The notes below the pieces were generated by a model, which was given only the letters and a program-made list of their open reading frames with translations, was not told where the DNA came from and did not search any database. Shown here piece after piece: positions 46,375 to 54,583 of a stretch of DNA of 64,000 bases. The stretch is from Thalassococcus arenae (GTDB lineage Bacteria > Pseudomonadota > Alphaproteobacteria > Rhodobacterales > Rhodobacteraceae). Location: NCBI RefSeq assembly GCF_019104745.1, contig NZ_JAHRWL010000001.1, positions 1,965,001 to 2,029,000 of the forward strand, written 5' to 3'. The position numbers and the translations under genes were made by a program. Position 1 is the stretch's first letter; every line of letters begins with the position of its first letter.

Positions 46375-47187
46375 GTGAAAGACACCGAGGGATACGTCAC
46401 CGCGGATGGCCGCCAGATCGGCGGCGTGCTGATGGAGATGAAGAACATCACGCTGCGTTTCGGCGGGGTGGTGGCGATCAACGACATCAGCTTTGACATC
46501 CGCGAGGGCGAGGTGCGGGCGATCATCGGACCGAACGGCGCCGGCAAGTCGTCGATGCTGAACATCATCAGCGGCTTCTACACGCCGTCCGAGGGCGAGG
46601 TCTGGTACAAGGGCGCCAAGCGCCCGCCGATGAAGCCTTTCGAGGTGGCCCGGATGGGTGTCGCGCGGACGTTCCAGAACATCGCGCTGTTCGAGGGGAT
46701 GACGGTGCTGGACAACGTCATGACCGGGCGGCTGACCCATATGCATGCCGGCGTGTTCAGCCAGGCGTTGTGGTTCGGCAAGGCGCGCGCCGAGGAAATG
46801 GAGAACCGCGAAAAGGTCGAGCGGGTGATCGATTTCCTGGAAATCCAGAACATCCGCAAGACCCCGGTCGGGCGGCTGCCCTATGGTCTGAAAAAGCGCG
46901 TCGAACTGGCGCGCGCGCTGGCGGCCGAGCCGTCGATCCTGCTGCTGGACGAGCCGATGGCCGGCATGAATGTCGAGGAGAAGGAGGACATGTCCCGCTT
47001 CATCCTGGATGTGAATGACGAGTTCGGCACCACGATCTGCCTGATCGAGCACGACATGGGCGTGGTCATGGACCTGTCCGACCGGGTCGTGGTGATGGAT
47101 TACGGCAAGAAGATCGGTGACGGCACGCCGGACGAGGTGCGCAACAACCAGGACGTGATCGACGCCTATCTGGGGGTGCCGCATTGA
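46375..47187 (+). CDS. livG: branched-chain-type ABC transporter ATPase (LivG)
   Basis: A 270-residue ATPase of the branched-chain amino acid/carboxylate importer family. Walker A is GPNGAGKSS, followed by the LivG-specific ARTFQNIALFEGMTVLDNV, signature region LPYGLKKRVELARALA (a variant of LSGGQ) and Walker B ILLLDEPMAGMN; the His is in CLIEHDMGVV. The GTG start at 46375 is chosen because the preceding GGGAG and the dispersed element provide a ribosome-binding site; the open frame extends further upstream. Its stop overlaps the TTG of the next gene. Confidence 0.9.
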   Translation: MKDTEGYVTADGRQIGGVLMEMKNITLRFGGVVAINDISFDIREGEVRAIIGPNGAGKSSMLNIISGFYTPSEGEVWYKGAKRPPMKPFEVARMGVARTFQNIALFEGMTVLDNVMTGRLTHMHAGVFSQALWFGKARAEEMENREKVERVIDFLEIQNIRKTPVGRLPYGLKKRVELARALAAEPSILLLDEPMAGMNVEEKEDMSRFILDVNDEFGTTICLIEHDMGVVMDLSDRVVVMDYGKKIGDGTPDEVRNNQDVIDAYLGVPH

Positions 47188-47717
47188 GACTGCTCTGCGC
47201 ATCCTTGTTGGTGTCGACACTGATCTGCGCCAATGCCGTAAGTGCCAAGGCGGATTCGGCGGAACAGGTCGACGTGATGCTGCGCTACTGTGTTGCCGCC
47301 GTTGTGGGGCAAGACCTGCGCGCAGTGCCCCCGCCGAAGGGGGTGTCGATCAAGCGCAATCGAGAATCCCTGACCAGGGTGTCCCGCACGGCGATCTGGC
47401 AGACCGGGACGTCGTTCATGCAGGTGCATCAGGGAAAGGCCTATATCGACAAGACGTTCTTTCCTTCGTGGTCCTGCTCGCTGCAAACGCCGGATCCGTC
47501 GCATACGCTGAGCGTTGCGGATGCCGTGTTGGGCAGCATCAACACCACCGCGTATCGTACCGAGACGTGGAAGAACAATCGCTCGGCGATGGTCGTCGCC
47601 ACTGCGTGCGAAGGTGGGCGCGCACTGAATTTCACGGTCAACGCGACCCTTGCCCAGATGCAGGGCAGCGGGTCCGTCGTGATCACGAACCTGATTGGCC
47701 CGGACGGGGCTTGCTGA
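47184..47717 (+). CDS. exported hypothetical protein inside the liv operon
   Basis: A 177-residue protein starting at TTG 47184, which overlaps the livG stop (TTGA). Residues 1-21 form a signal peptide ending in NAVSA, so the product should be periplasmic. The mature part has cysteines in MLRYCVAA, SWSCSL, ATACEG and the C-terminal GPDGAC, compatible with two disulfides. I recognise no family. Its position between livG and livH is unusual, and it probably shares their transcript. It might assist substrate capture, but nothing in the sequence shows this. Confidence 0.7.
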   Translation: MRLLCASLLVSTLICANAVSAKADSAEQVDVMLRYCVAAVVGQDLRAVPPPKGVSIKRNRESLTRVSRTAIWQTGTSFMQVHQGKAYIDKTFFPSWSCSLQTPDPSHTLSVADAVLGSINTTAYRTETWKNNRSAMVVATACEGGRALNFTVNATLAQMQGSGSVVITNLIGPDGAC

Positions 47718-47733
47718 AAGCTGTGGGGGACCC

Positions 47734-48687
47734 ATGCTGAATGACATCCTGATCAATCCCTTCGTGGACATGTGGCAGGCGCCGGATTTCCTGCTGCAGG
47801 TGCTGTGGGAGGGGCTGGTTTCGGGGATCCTCTATGCGCTGATCGCGCTTGGTTTCGTGCTGATCTTCCGCTCCAGCCGCATCTTCAACTTCGCCCAGGG
47901 CATCATGGTGGTGTTCGCCGCGCTGACATTGGTGGGCTTGCATGCCTACGGGGTGCCGGCCTGGATCGCGGTGGCGCTGACGCTGGGGGTGATGTTCCTG
48001 CTGGCGGTCGGCATCGAACGGGTGGTGCTGCGCCCGCTGGTGGGCCAGCCCGACATCATCCTGTTCATGGCGACGATCGGCATCACGCTGTTCCTGATCG
48101 GCTTCGGCGAGATCATCTTCGGCGGCGAGAACAAGGTGATGATCACCTCGGAACTGGGTATCCCCACCGGCGACACGGTCCTGGAACCCTGGGGCGGTCT
48201 GCTGATCCTGCAGCATCTGGATATCACCGTGGTGATCGTCGCGACGGCACTGGTGGCGGCGCTGCTGGCCTTCCTGAACTATACCCAGATGGGCCGCGCG
48301 ATCCGGGCGCTTGGCGACGATCACCAGGCGGCGCTGTCCGTGGGCATCAGCCTTCAGACGATCTGGGTGCTGGTCTGGTTCATCGCGGGTATCATCGCGC
48401 TGGTCACGGGCATCGCCTGGGGCGCGCGGGCGGGCGTCAGCTTTGCGCTCGAGGTGATCGCCTACAAGGCGCTGCCGGTGCTGATGCTGGGCGGGCTGGA
48501 GAGCATCACCGGCGCCATCGTCGGCGGGTTGATGATCGGCGTGCTGGAAAAGCTGTTCGAGATCTACTGGGGCCAGCCGCTGCTGGGCGGCAATACCGAG
48601 ACCTGGTTCGCCTTCGTGCTGGCGCTGATCGTGCTGTTGTTCCGGCCGCAGGGGCTGTTCGGGGAACGCATCATCGAAAGGGTCTGA
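47734..48687 (+). CDS. livH: branched-chain-type ABC transporter permease (LivH)
   Basis: A 317-residue inner membrane permease with about eight helices. VSGILYALIALGFVLIFRSS, FNFAQGIMVVFAAL and the EAA-like loop GRAIRALGDDHQAALSVGI match LivH. ATG 47734 has GGGGGA upstream. It pairs with LivM and the LivG/LivF ATPases to import a small acid or amino acid. Confidence 0.92.
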   Translation: MLNDILINPFVDMWQAPDFLLQVLWEGLVSGILYALIALGFVLIFRSSRIFNFAQGIMVVFAALTLVGLHAYGVPAWIAVALTLGVMFLLAVGIERVVLRPLVGQPDIILFMATIGITLFLIGFGEIIFGGENKVMITSELGIPTGDTVLEPWGGLLILQHLDITVVIVATALVAALLAFLNYTQMGRAIRALGDDHQAALSVGISLQTIWVLVWFIAGIIALVTGIAWGARAGVSFALEVIAYKALPVLMLGGLESITGAIVGGLMIGVLEKLFEIYWGQPLLGGNTETWFAFVLALIVLLFRPQGLFGERIIERV

Positions 48688-48757
48688 CGCGGCGCGGGGC
48701 GCGCTGCAGGCGGAACGGACCGGCGGGGCGAACCCGCCCCAAGGAGATGACGACAAG

Positions 48758-48994
48758 ATGGCAAAAGTGATCGCAATCCTGAACGTGGTGGCCTGGTCGG
48801 GCTTCTGGGCCTTCGGGTTCCTGGCACTGAGCGGCGATCCGTCTGGCGGCCAGATGATGATGGCGCTGGTCCTGGCGGCGTTGGGGGCGGGACTTGGCCT
48901 GTGGGCCTGGTTCTGGATCGTGCGCCACAGCGAAGACATCGGCTATGCGAAACTGGCCAACCGGGCGCGCATCGAAGAAGAGGAGACGGCCTGA
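48758..48994 (+). CDS. small two-helix membrane protein inside the liv operon
   Basis: A 78-residue protein with two hydrophobic helices (about residues 4-24 and 33-55) and a charged C-terminal tail (NRARIEEEETA). It has CAAGGAG 15 bases before its ATG and its stop overlaps the livM ATG by one base, so it is translated with the permease. No family is recognised. It could be an accessory subunit of the importer; a role in assembly or regulation is only inferred from its place. Confidence 0.75.
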   Translation: MAKVIAILNVVAWSGFWAFGFLALSGDPSGGQMMMALVLAALGAGLGLWAWFWIVRHSEDIGYAKLANRARIEEEETA

Positions 48995-50070
48995 TGCTTT
49001 ACCGCACGGCTGGGCAATTCAAGACAAGCTACGAGGCCGACCAGGCGCTGTTCCCGGTCAAGCAGGATGCTTTCCTGCTGGGCGTCATCCTGCTGTTCGC
49101 CTGGGTGATTTTTCCGCTGACGGCGTCGGAGTTCACCTTTCAGGCGATCCTGATCCCGGTTCTGATCTTTTCGCTGGCGGCGATGGGGCTGAACATCCTG
49201 ACCGGCTTTGCCGGGCAGTTGAGCCTGGGCACCGGGGCTTTCATGGGGGTGGGCGCCTATGCCTGCTACAAGATGGTCACGCTGATGCCCTGGATGAACC
49301 CGGTGGTGGCGATCCTGCTGTCGGGGGTGTTCAGCGCCGGGGTAGGGGTGATGTTCGGCATCCCGTCGCTGCGGATCAAGGGCTTCTACCTGGCCATCGC
49401 GACGCTGGCGGCGCAGTTCTTTCTTGTCTGGCTGTTCGAGAAATGGGCGTGGCTTTACAACTACAACCAGTCCGGCGCGATCCAGGTGCCCAACCTCGAG
49501 ATGTTCGGCACCTTCGTGTCCGGGCCGCAGGCGGCTTCGGTGACGGAATACTACGTGGTGCTTGCCATCGTCACGCTGCTGACCCTGGTCTGCATCAACC
49601 TCACGCGCGGCAACCTGGGGCGGACCTGGAAAGCGACGCGCGACATGGATATCGCGGCCGAACTGATCGGCATCAACCTGATGCGGTCCAAGCTGACGGC
49701 CTTCGCCATTTCATCCTATATCGTGGGCGTCGCGGGGGCGATGTATGTCTTCATGTGGAAAGGCGCCGCGGAACCCAACGCCTTCGACATCCCGCTGTCC
49801 TTCGAGGTGTTGTTCATCGCCATCATCGGCGGGCTGGGCTCGATCCTTGGCAATTACCTGGGCGCCATCCTGATCGTCGGACTGCCGGTGGTTCTGAACC
49901 TTGTGCCCGCGACGCTGGGATTGAACTGGAGTTCCGCCACGGTCGAGCACCTGAACGTCATGATCGTCGGTTCGCTGATCGTCTTCTTCCTGATCGTCGA
50001 GCCGCATGGGCTGAACCAGCTCTGGCGCCTGATCCGCGAGAAACTCATCATCTGGCCGTTCCCGCACTGA
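48994..50070 (+). CDS. livM: branched-chain-type ABC transporter permease (LivM)
   Basis: A 358-residue permease with about nine helices and the LivM features GLNILTGFAGQLSLGTGAFM, GIPSLRIKGFYLAIATLAAQF and the coupling loop GRTWKATRDMDIAAELIGI. ATG 48994 overlaps the small membrane protein's stop by one base. An N-terminal soluble stretch of about 25 residues precedes the first helix. Confidence 0.92.
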   Translation: MLYRTAGQFKTSYEADQALFPVKQDAFLLGVILLFAWVIFPLTASEFTFQAILIPVLIFSLAAMGLNILTGFAGQLSLGTGAFMGVGAYACYKMVTLMPWMNPVVAILLSGVFSAGVGVMFGIPSLRIKGFYLAIATLAAQFFLVWLFEKWAWLYNYNQSGAIQVPNLEMFGTFVSGPQAASVTEYYVVLAIVTLLTLVCINLTRGNLGRTWKATRDMDIAAELIGINLMRSKLTAFAISSYIVGVAGAMYVFMWKGAAEPNAFDIPLSFEVLFIAIIGGLGSILGNYLGAILIVGLPVVLNLVPATLGLNWSSATVEHLNVMIVGSLIVFFLIVEPHGLNQLWRLIREKLIIWPFPH

Positions 50071-50140
50071 CGGGGGCGGACCGAAACCGGGACGAACAAG
50101 ACCGACAAAACCAAGAAGTGCATCCAAGGGAGGATATCTG

Positions 50141-51439
50141 ATGAAACACTTCGCCAAACTGGCCGCAGCGGCGCTTGTCGCCGGCGCCATGGGCACCGCT
50201 GCGCTGGCGGAAAGCCTGTATGCCCCGAACCTCAGTTACCGGACCGGCCCCTTTGCCGCCACCGGCATTCCGCTGATGAACGGGCAGAAGGACTATTTCG
50301 AGATGCTGAATGCCCGCGATGGCGGGATCGGCGGCGTCAAGATCGACTTCGCCGAATGCGAAACCGGCTATTCCACCGAGAAGGGCGTGGAGTGCTACGA
50401 AAAGACCAAGGGCCAGGCGATCGTGACCCAGCCCTGGTCGACCGGCATCACCCTGCAGGTCCTGCCCAAGACCAATGTCGACCGGATCCCGATCCTGGCG
50501 CCGGGCTATGGCTTCAGCCCGATGGCGGACGGCAAGGTGTTCCAGTGGGCGTTCAACGTGCCGTCGGGCTATTGGGACGCGGCGTCGATGATCATCAACT
50601 ACATCGACAACGAAGCGGGCATTTCGGGCAAGAAGATCGCCTTCGTGCATCTCGACCACCCCTACGGCAAGGAGCCGATCCCGCTGTTCGAGAAGAAGGC
50701 GGCCGAAATGGGGTTTGAATTCCTGCCGATCCCGGTGGGTCTCAAGGAAATGCAGAACCAGTCGGCGCAGTGGTTGCAGATCCGCCGCGAGCGTCCCGAT
50801 TACGTGGTCATGTGGGGCTGGGGCGCGATGAACGCCGGCGCCATCACCGAAGCGGTGAAGACCAAGTTCGACATGTCCAAGTTCATCGGAGTCTGGTGGT
50901 CGGGCCACGATGCGGACCTGGCCATCGTCGGCGAGGACGGCAAGGGCTACAAGTCGATCTCGTGGTCGTTCCCGAATCTCGACGCACCGGTCATGGCCGA
51001 CATCAAGAAGCACGTTGTCGATGCCGGCATCTCGCAGAGCAACGAGACCGAGATGCAGGGCGTCTTCTACAGCCGCGGCATCGTGATCTCGATGATCCTG
51101 GCCGAAGGCATCAAGACCGCGCAGGACCATTTCGGAACCGCGCAGATCAATGCCGAACAGTTGCGGTGGGGGCTTGAGAACCTCAACATCACCGAGGCAC
51201 GCCTGGCCGAACTGGGGATGGAAGGCATGGTGCCACCCTTCGCGACCTCGTGTGCGAACCACACCGGTCATTCCGGTGGCTGGATGCTGGAATGGGACGG
51301 CGCGAAATTCGTCAAGGTCTCGGACCTGCTGATGCCCGACACGTCGGACTATGCCGATCTCATCGCCGAGAAGGCGATGGAATACGCAGACGCCAACACG
51401 CCTTGGGAAATGAACGAAGCGTGCAACGTCACCAACTGA
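50141..51439 (+). CDS. ABC transporter substrate-binding protein (LivK-like)
   Basis: A 432-residue periplasmic binding protein of the type I (leucine-binding-like) family, with a signal peptide of about 23 residues ending in AALAE. It has the family's GIPLMNGQKDYFEMLNARDG opening and CANHTGHSGGWMLEWDG near the end. Its length exceeds leucine-binding proteins and matches the group that binds aromatic or aliphatic carboxylates, consistent with the two CoA ligases in the cluster. AGGGAGGA lies just upstream of the ATG at 50141. The ligand cannot be named. Confidence 0.88.
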   Translation: MKHFAKLAAAALVAGAMGTAALAESLYAPNLSYRTGPFAATGIPLMNGQKDYFEMLNARDGGIGGVKIDFAECETGYSTEKGVECYEKTKGQAIVTQPWSTGITLQVLPKTNVDRIPILAPGYGFSPMADGKVFQWAFNVPSGYWDAASMIINYIDNEAGISGKKIAFVHLDHPYGKEPIPLFEKKAAEMGFEFLPIPVGLKEMQNQSAQWLQIRRERPDYVVMWGWGAMNAGAITEAVKTKFDMSKFIGVWWSGHDADLAIVGEDGKGYKSISWSFPNLDAPVMADIKKHVVDAGISQSNETEMQGVFYSRGIVISMILAEGIKTAQDHFGTAQINAEQLRWGLENLNITEARLAELGMEGMVPPFATSCANHTGHSGGWMLEWDGAKFVKVSDLLMPDTSDYADLIAEKAMEYADANTPWEMNEACNVTN

Positions 51440-51483
51440 TCTGACATCGTCACCGGCGGCGCGGGCCGTCGCCGGTGGCACAT

Positions 51484-51512
51484 GCGTATTTTTCAAAGAG
51501 AAGAAGCAGGGA
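51484..51512 (+). repeat. dispersed intergenic element GCGTATTTTTCAAAGAGAAG, copy 3
   Basis: GCGTATTTTTCAAAGAGAAG followed by AAGCAGGGA lies seven bases before the livF ATG; its purine-rich end probably acts as the ribosome-binding site. Compare 7001 and 46339. Confidence 0.6.
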
Positions 51513-51519
51513 ACGCGCC

Positions 51520-52347
51520 ATGCTGGATGCCGCCAAGCCTAAGACCGACACGCTTCTTGAGGTCAACAATATCGAGGTGATCTACAACCACGTGATCCTC
51601 GTGCTGAAGGGCGTGAGCCTGAGCGTGAAGCAGGGCGGGATCACCGCGCTGCTGGGCGGCAACGGGGCGGGCAAGACAACAACGCTCAAGGCGGTGTCGA
51701 ACCTGCTGCATTCCGAGCGCGGCGAAGTCACCAAGGGCACGATCCGGTACAAGGGTGAACGCGTGCAGGATCTTGACCCGGCGGCGCTGGTCAAGCGCGG
51801 CGTGATCCAGGTGATGGAAGGGCGCCATTGCTTTGGCCATCTGACGGTCGAGGAAAACCTGCTGACCGGCGCCTATACCCGCCGCGACGGCAAGGGCGCG
51901 ATCGAGGCGGATCTGGAATTGGTCTACAGTTATTTCCCGCGGCTCAAGGAACGGCGGAAATCGCAGGCGGGCTATACCTCGGGCGGCGAACAGCAGATGA
52001 CCGCGGTCGGCCGGGCGTTGATGAGCCGACCGGAGACGATCCTGCTGGATGAGCCGTCGATGGGCCTGGCACCGCAACTGGTGGAACAGATCTTCGAGAT
52101 CGTGAAGTCGATCAACGAGAACGAAGGCGTGAGTTTCCTGCTGGCCGAGCAGAACACCAACGTGGCGCTGAAATATGCGCACCAGGGATACATCCTGGAA
52201 AACGGTCGCGTGGTGATGGAAGGCCGCGCCGCCGACCTGCGCGAGAATGCCGACGTCAAGGAGTTCTATCTCGGGATGTCCGACGAGGGCCGCAAATCGT
52301 TCCGGGACGTCCGTTCCTATCGCCGGCGCAAGCGCTGGCTGGCCTGA
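51520..52347 (+). CDS. livF: branched-chain-type ABC transporter ATPase (LivF)
   Basis: A 275-residue ATPase. Walker A is LLGGNGAGKTTTLKA, the LivF-type Q-loop region is VIQVMEGRHCFGHLTVEENL, the signature is YTSGGEQQMTAVGRAL and Walker B is ILLDEPSMGLAPQ. A basic C-terminal extension (RSYRRRKRWLA) goes beyond the usual LivF end. It completes the importer and ends 91 bases before the convergent duplicated-domain gene. Confidence 0.91.
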   Translation: MLDAAKPKTDTLLEVNNIEVIYNHVILVLKGVSLSVKQGGITALLGGNGAGKTTTLKAVSNLLHSERGEVTKGTIRYKGERVQDLDPAALVKRGVIQVMEGRHCFGHLTVEENLLTGAYTRRDGKGAIEADLELVYSYFPRLKERRKSQAGYTSGGEQQMTAVGRALMSRPETILLDEPSMGLAPQLVEQIFEIVKSINENEGVSFLLAEQNTNVALKYAHQGYILENGRVVMEGRAADLRENADVKEFYLGMSDEGRKSFRDVRSYRRRKRWLA

Positions 52348-52438
52348 TCGCACAGCGGCCATGTCTCGTTCGGATCAGACATATCCCGGGGGAATCGACC
52401 GGCGGTCGCGCCGACCGGGTCGCGGCGGCTGCGTTCGC

Positions 52439-53254
52439 TCATACCAGTTCCCGGCGCATTTCCTCGATCCGCTCCAATGCCTCTTGGCGGGTGTTGCGGA
52501 TGTTGGGGCGGAAGTCCTGGCTTTCGGCGCGCATGCGGATGTCGGCCTCGGTTTCCAGGCCGGGCGCGAAGCGGACCGAGCCCAGAGAATGGGCGATGTT
52601 CAGGGTCTTGCCGCGATGGGCGTATTGCACCCAGGCCGCCGGTTCGATCCGGCAATCGTCGAGATTGACCAGAAAGAACCACTTGTCCCGACCGGTCAGG
52701 GCGATGCGCGCCTCGATATGGTCGTAGAACTGGTTCACGTCGCCGGCGTGGTGAAAGGTGAAGTTCGAGAAGTCCGCCTCCATGATCCCGGTTTCGGGGT
52801 CGAAGGACAGGCGCGGGGCAAGCTCGGCTTCGTCGTAATGCCGCTCGAACACCACCCGCGCCCGGCGGGTGCTGGGCAATTCGGCGATCCGTTGCAGCGC
52901 GGCTGCGCGGCTGGTGAACAGGTTGGGATCAAAGGCTTCGGTCTGCGCCGCGCGTTCGATCTGCGCCGCGGTTTCCGGCGACGCGTCGAAACGCACCGAG
53001 CCCATGGAATGGGCTGCATTCAACGCCCTGCCGCGACGCGAATAGTCGATCCAGGCCTCCGGCTCGATCCGCGTTCCATTCAGGTTGACCAGGAAGAACC
53101 ACGAATCCTCGCCGGTTTCGGCGATACGGTCCTCGATGATGTCATAGACGGTGTTGACGGTCGCGGTGCTGTCGAACCGGAAATCCGAGAAATCCGCCTC
53201 CATCACCTGCGCGTCCTCGATGAACGAGATGCGCCACTTGAAACTGGCGGGCAT
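52439..53254 (-). CDS. hypothetical protein with two tandem copies of an unknown domain
   Basis: A 271-residue soluble protein made of two copies of one unit, residues 8-126 and 148-266, aligned without gaps at an offset of exactly 140. By hand count, 46 of 73 residues match between 18-90 and 158-230. Shared cores are MEADFS(D/N)F, WFFLVNL, RIEP.AW, LN.AHS.GSVRF and a C-terminal helix. No signal peptide, metal motif or known catalytic site is visible. GAGGAGGAG precedes the ATG. It lies on the opposite strand between livF and the second CoA ligase; the function is unknown. Confidence 0.8.
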   Translation of the reverse strand: MPASFKWRISFIEDAQVMEADFSDFRFDSTATVNTVYDIIEDRIAETGEDSWFFLVNLNGTRIEPEAWIDYSRRGRALNAAHSMGSVRFDASPETAAQIERAAQTEAFDPNLFTSRAAALQRIAELPSTRRARVVFERHYDEAELAPRLSFDPETGIMEADFSNFTFHHAGDVNQFYDHIEARIALTGRDKWFFLVNLDDCRIEPAAWVQYAHRGKTLNIAHSLGSVRFAPGLETEADIRMRAESQDFRPNIRNTRQEALERIEEMRRELV

Positions 53255-53349
53255 GCGCTCTCCTCCTCACTCCCTCGGTTTCCGCAGGGTAAAGGGCGGC
53301 GCGGAATCCGACCTTGTTCCAGATCAACACGCCTGCATGGGAGGGCGGC

Positions 53350-54522
53350 ATGAGCACCCATTTCGACGATCTCGAAACCCGCAGCGCCGACGAACGCGAG
53401 GCGGCACAGCTGGTCGCCCTGAACGCGCAGCTGGCCACGCATGGCGTGGCGGCCCTGACGGCCCTGTCCGATCTTGCCGGGCTGCCGGTGCTGCGCAAGT
53501 CCGACCTGTCGGCGCGGCAGAAAGAAAACCCGCCCTTCGGCGGCTTTCCGGTGGCCAATGTCGCGCATGTCTTCCAAAGCCCCGGCCCGATCTACGAGCC
53601 CGGCGGGGCCGGCCACGACTGGTGGCGGATGGGCCGCTTCCTGCATGCCTGCGGGATCGGGCAGGGCGACATCGTGCAGAATTGCTTCGGCTACCATCTG
53701 ACGCCGGCCGGCATGATCTTCGAGAACGGCGCGCGGGCGGTGGGCGCGGCGGTGCTGCCCGCCGGAACAGGCCAGACCGAGCTTCAGGCGCAGGCCGCAC
53801 ATGACGTCGGTGTCACCGCCTATGCCGGTACGCCGGATTACCTCAAGGTGATCCTCGAAAAGGCGGACGAGCTTGGATTGCCGCTCAAGATAAGCCGGGC
53901 GGCAGTCGGGGGCGGGGCGCTTTTCCCGTCGCTGCGGCAGTATTATGCAGACCGCGGCATCGCCTGCCTGCAATGCTATGCCACCGCGGATCTGGGCAAC
54001 ATCGCCTATGAAAGCGCGGCGATGGACGGCATGATCCTGGACGAAGGCGTGATCGTCGAAATCGTCACTCCCGGCACGGGTGATCCGGTGACGCAGGGCG
54101 AAGTGGGTGAGGTGGTGGTCACGACACTGAACCCCGATTACCCGCTGATCCGTTTCGCCACCGGAGATCTGTCGGCCGTGCTTCCCGGGACAAGCCCCTG
54201 CGGGCGCACCAACACCCGGATCAAGGGCTGGATGGGCCGTGCCGACCAGACCACCAAGATCAAGGGGATGTTCGTGCGTCCCGAACAGGTGGCAGCGCTG
54301 GTCGCGCGGCACGATGCCATCCAACGCGCCCGTGTCGTGGCCAGCCGCGATGGAGAGATGGACGTTCTGACGGTGCGCATCGAAACCGCTGCCGAGGATC
54401 CGGCCCTTTTCGAAGGCGCGATTTCCGATGTGCTAAAGCTTCGCGGCAAGGTCGAACTGGTGCCGCCCGGCGGATTGCCGCGCGACGGGCTGATGATCGA
54501 GGACACGCGGAAATACGACTGA
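53350..54522 (+). CDS. phenylacetate-CoA-ligase-like adenylate-forming enzyme with altered phosphate loop
   Basis: A 390-residue PaaK-like protein. The C-terminal half is well conserved: GGALFPSLRQYY, CYATADLGNIAYE, VVVTTLNPDYPLIRFATGDLS and RIKGWMGRADQTTKIKGMFV with the hinge. At the expected phosphate loop (SSGTTGKP in most relatives) it reads FQSPGPIYEPGG at residues 75-86. It may use ATP differently or transfer CoA without adenylation. ATG 53350 is chosen because GGGAGGGCGG precedes it; the frame is open to 53314. It is the last gene of the liv-type cluster, divergent from the duplicated-domain gene. Confidence 0.83.
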   Translation: MSTHFDDLETRSADEREAAQLVALNAQLATHGVAALTALSDLAGLPVLRKSDLSARQKENPPFGGFPVANVAHVFQSPGPIYEPGGAGHDWWRMGRFLHACGIGQGDIVQNCFGYHLTPAGMIFENGARAVGAAVLPAGTGQTELQAQAAHDVGVTAYAGTPDYLKVILEKADELGLPLKISRAAVGGGALFPSLRQYYADRGIACLQCYATADLGNIAYESAAMDGMILDEGVIVEIVTPGTGDPVTQGEVGEVVVTTLNPDYPLIRFATGDLSAVLPGTSPCGRTNTRIKGWMGRADQTTKIKGMFVRPEQVAALVARHDAIQRARVVASRDGEMDVLTVRIETAAEDPALFEGAISDVLKLRGKVELVPPGGLPRDGLMIEDTRKYD

Positions 54523-54583
54523 AGCTTCCCCTTTGCGCTATCCACGCCGTCGCATAGGCTGGGTTCAAAAGGGGAGTGTCGAC

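Noticed and set aside
44163..46568. An 801-codon minus-strand frame opposite the acyl-CoA synthetase
   Set aside because: The plus strand encodes a complete ligase with all motifs; the antisense product shows no recognisable domain.
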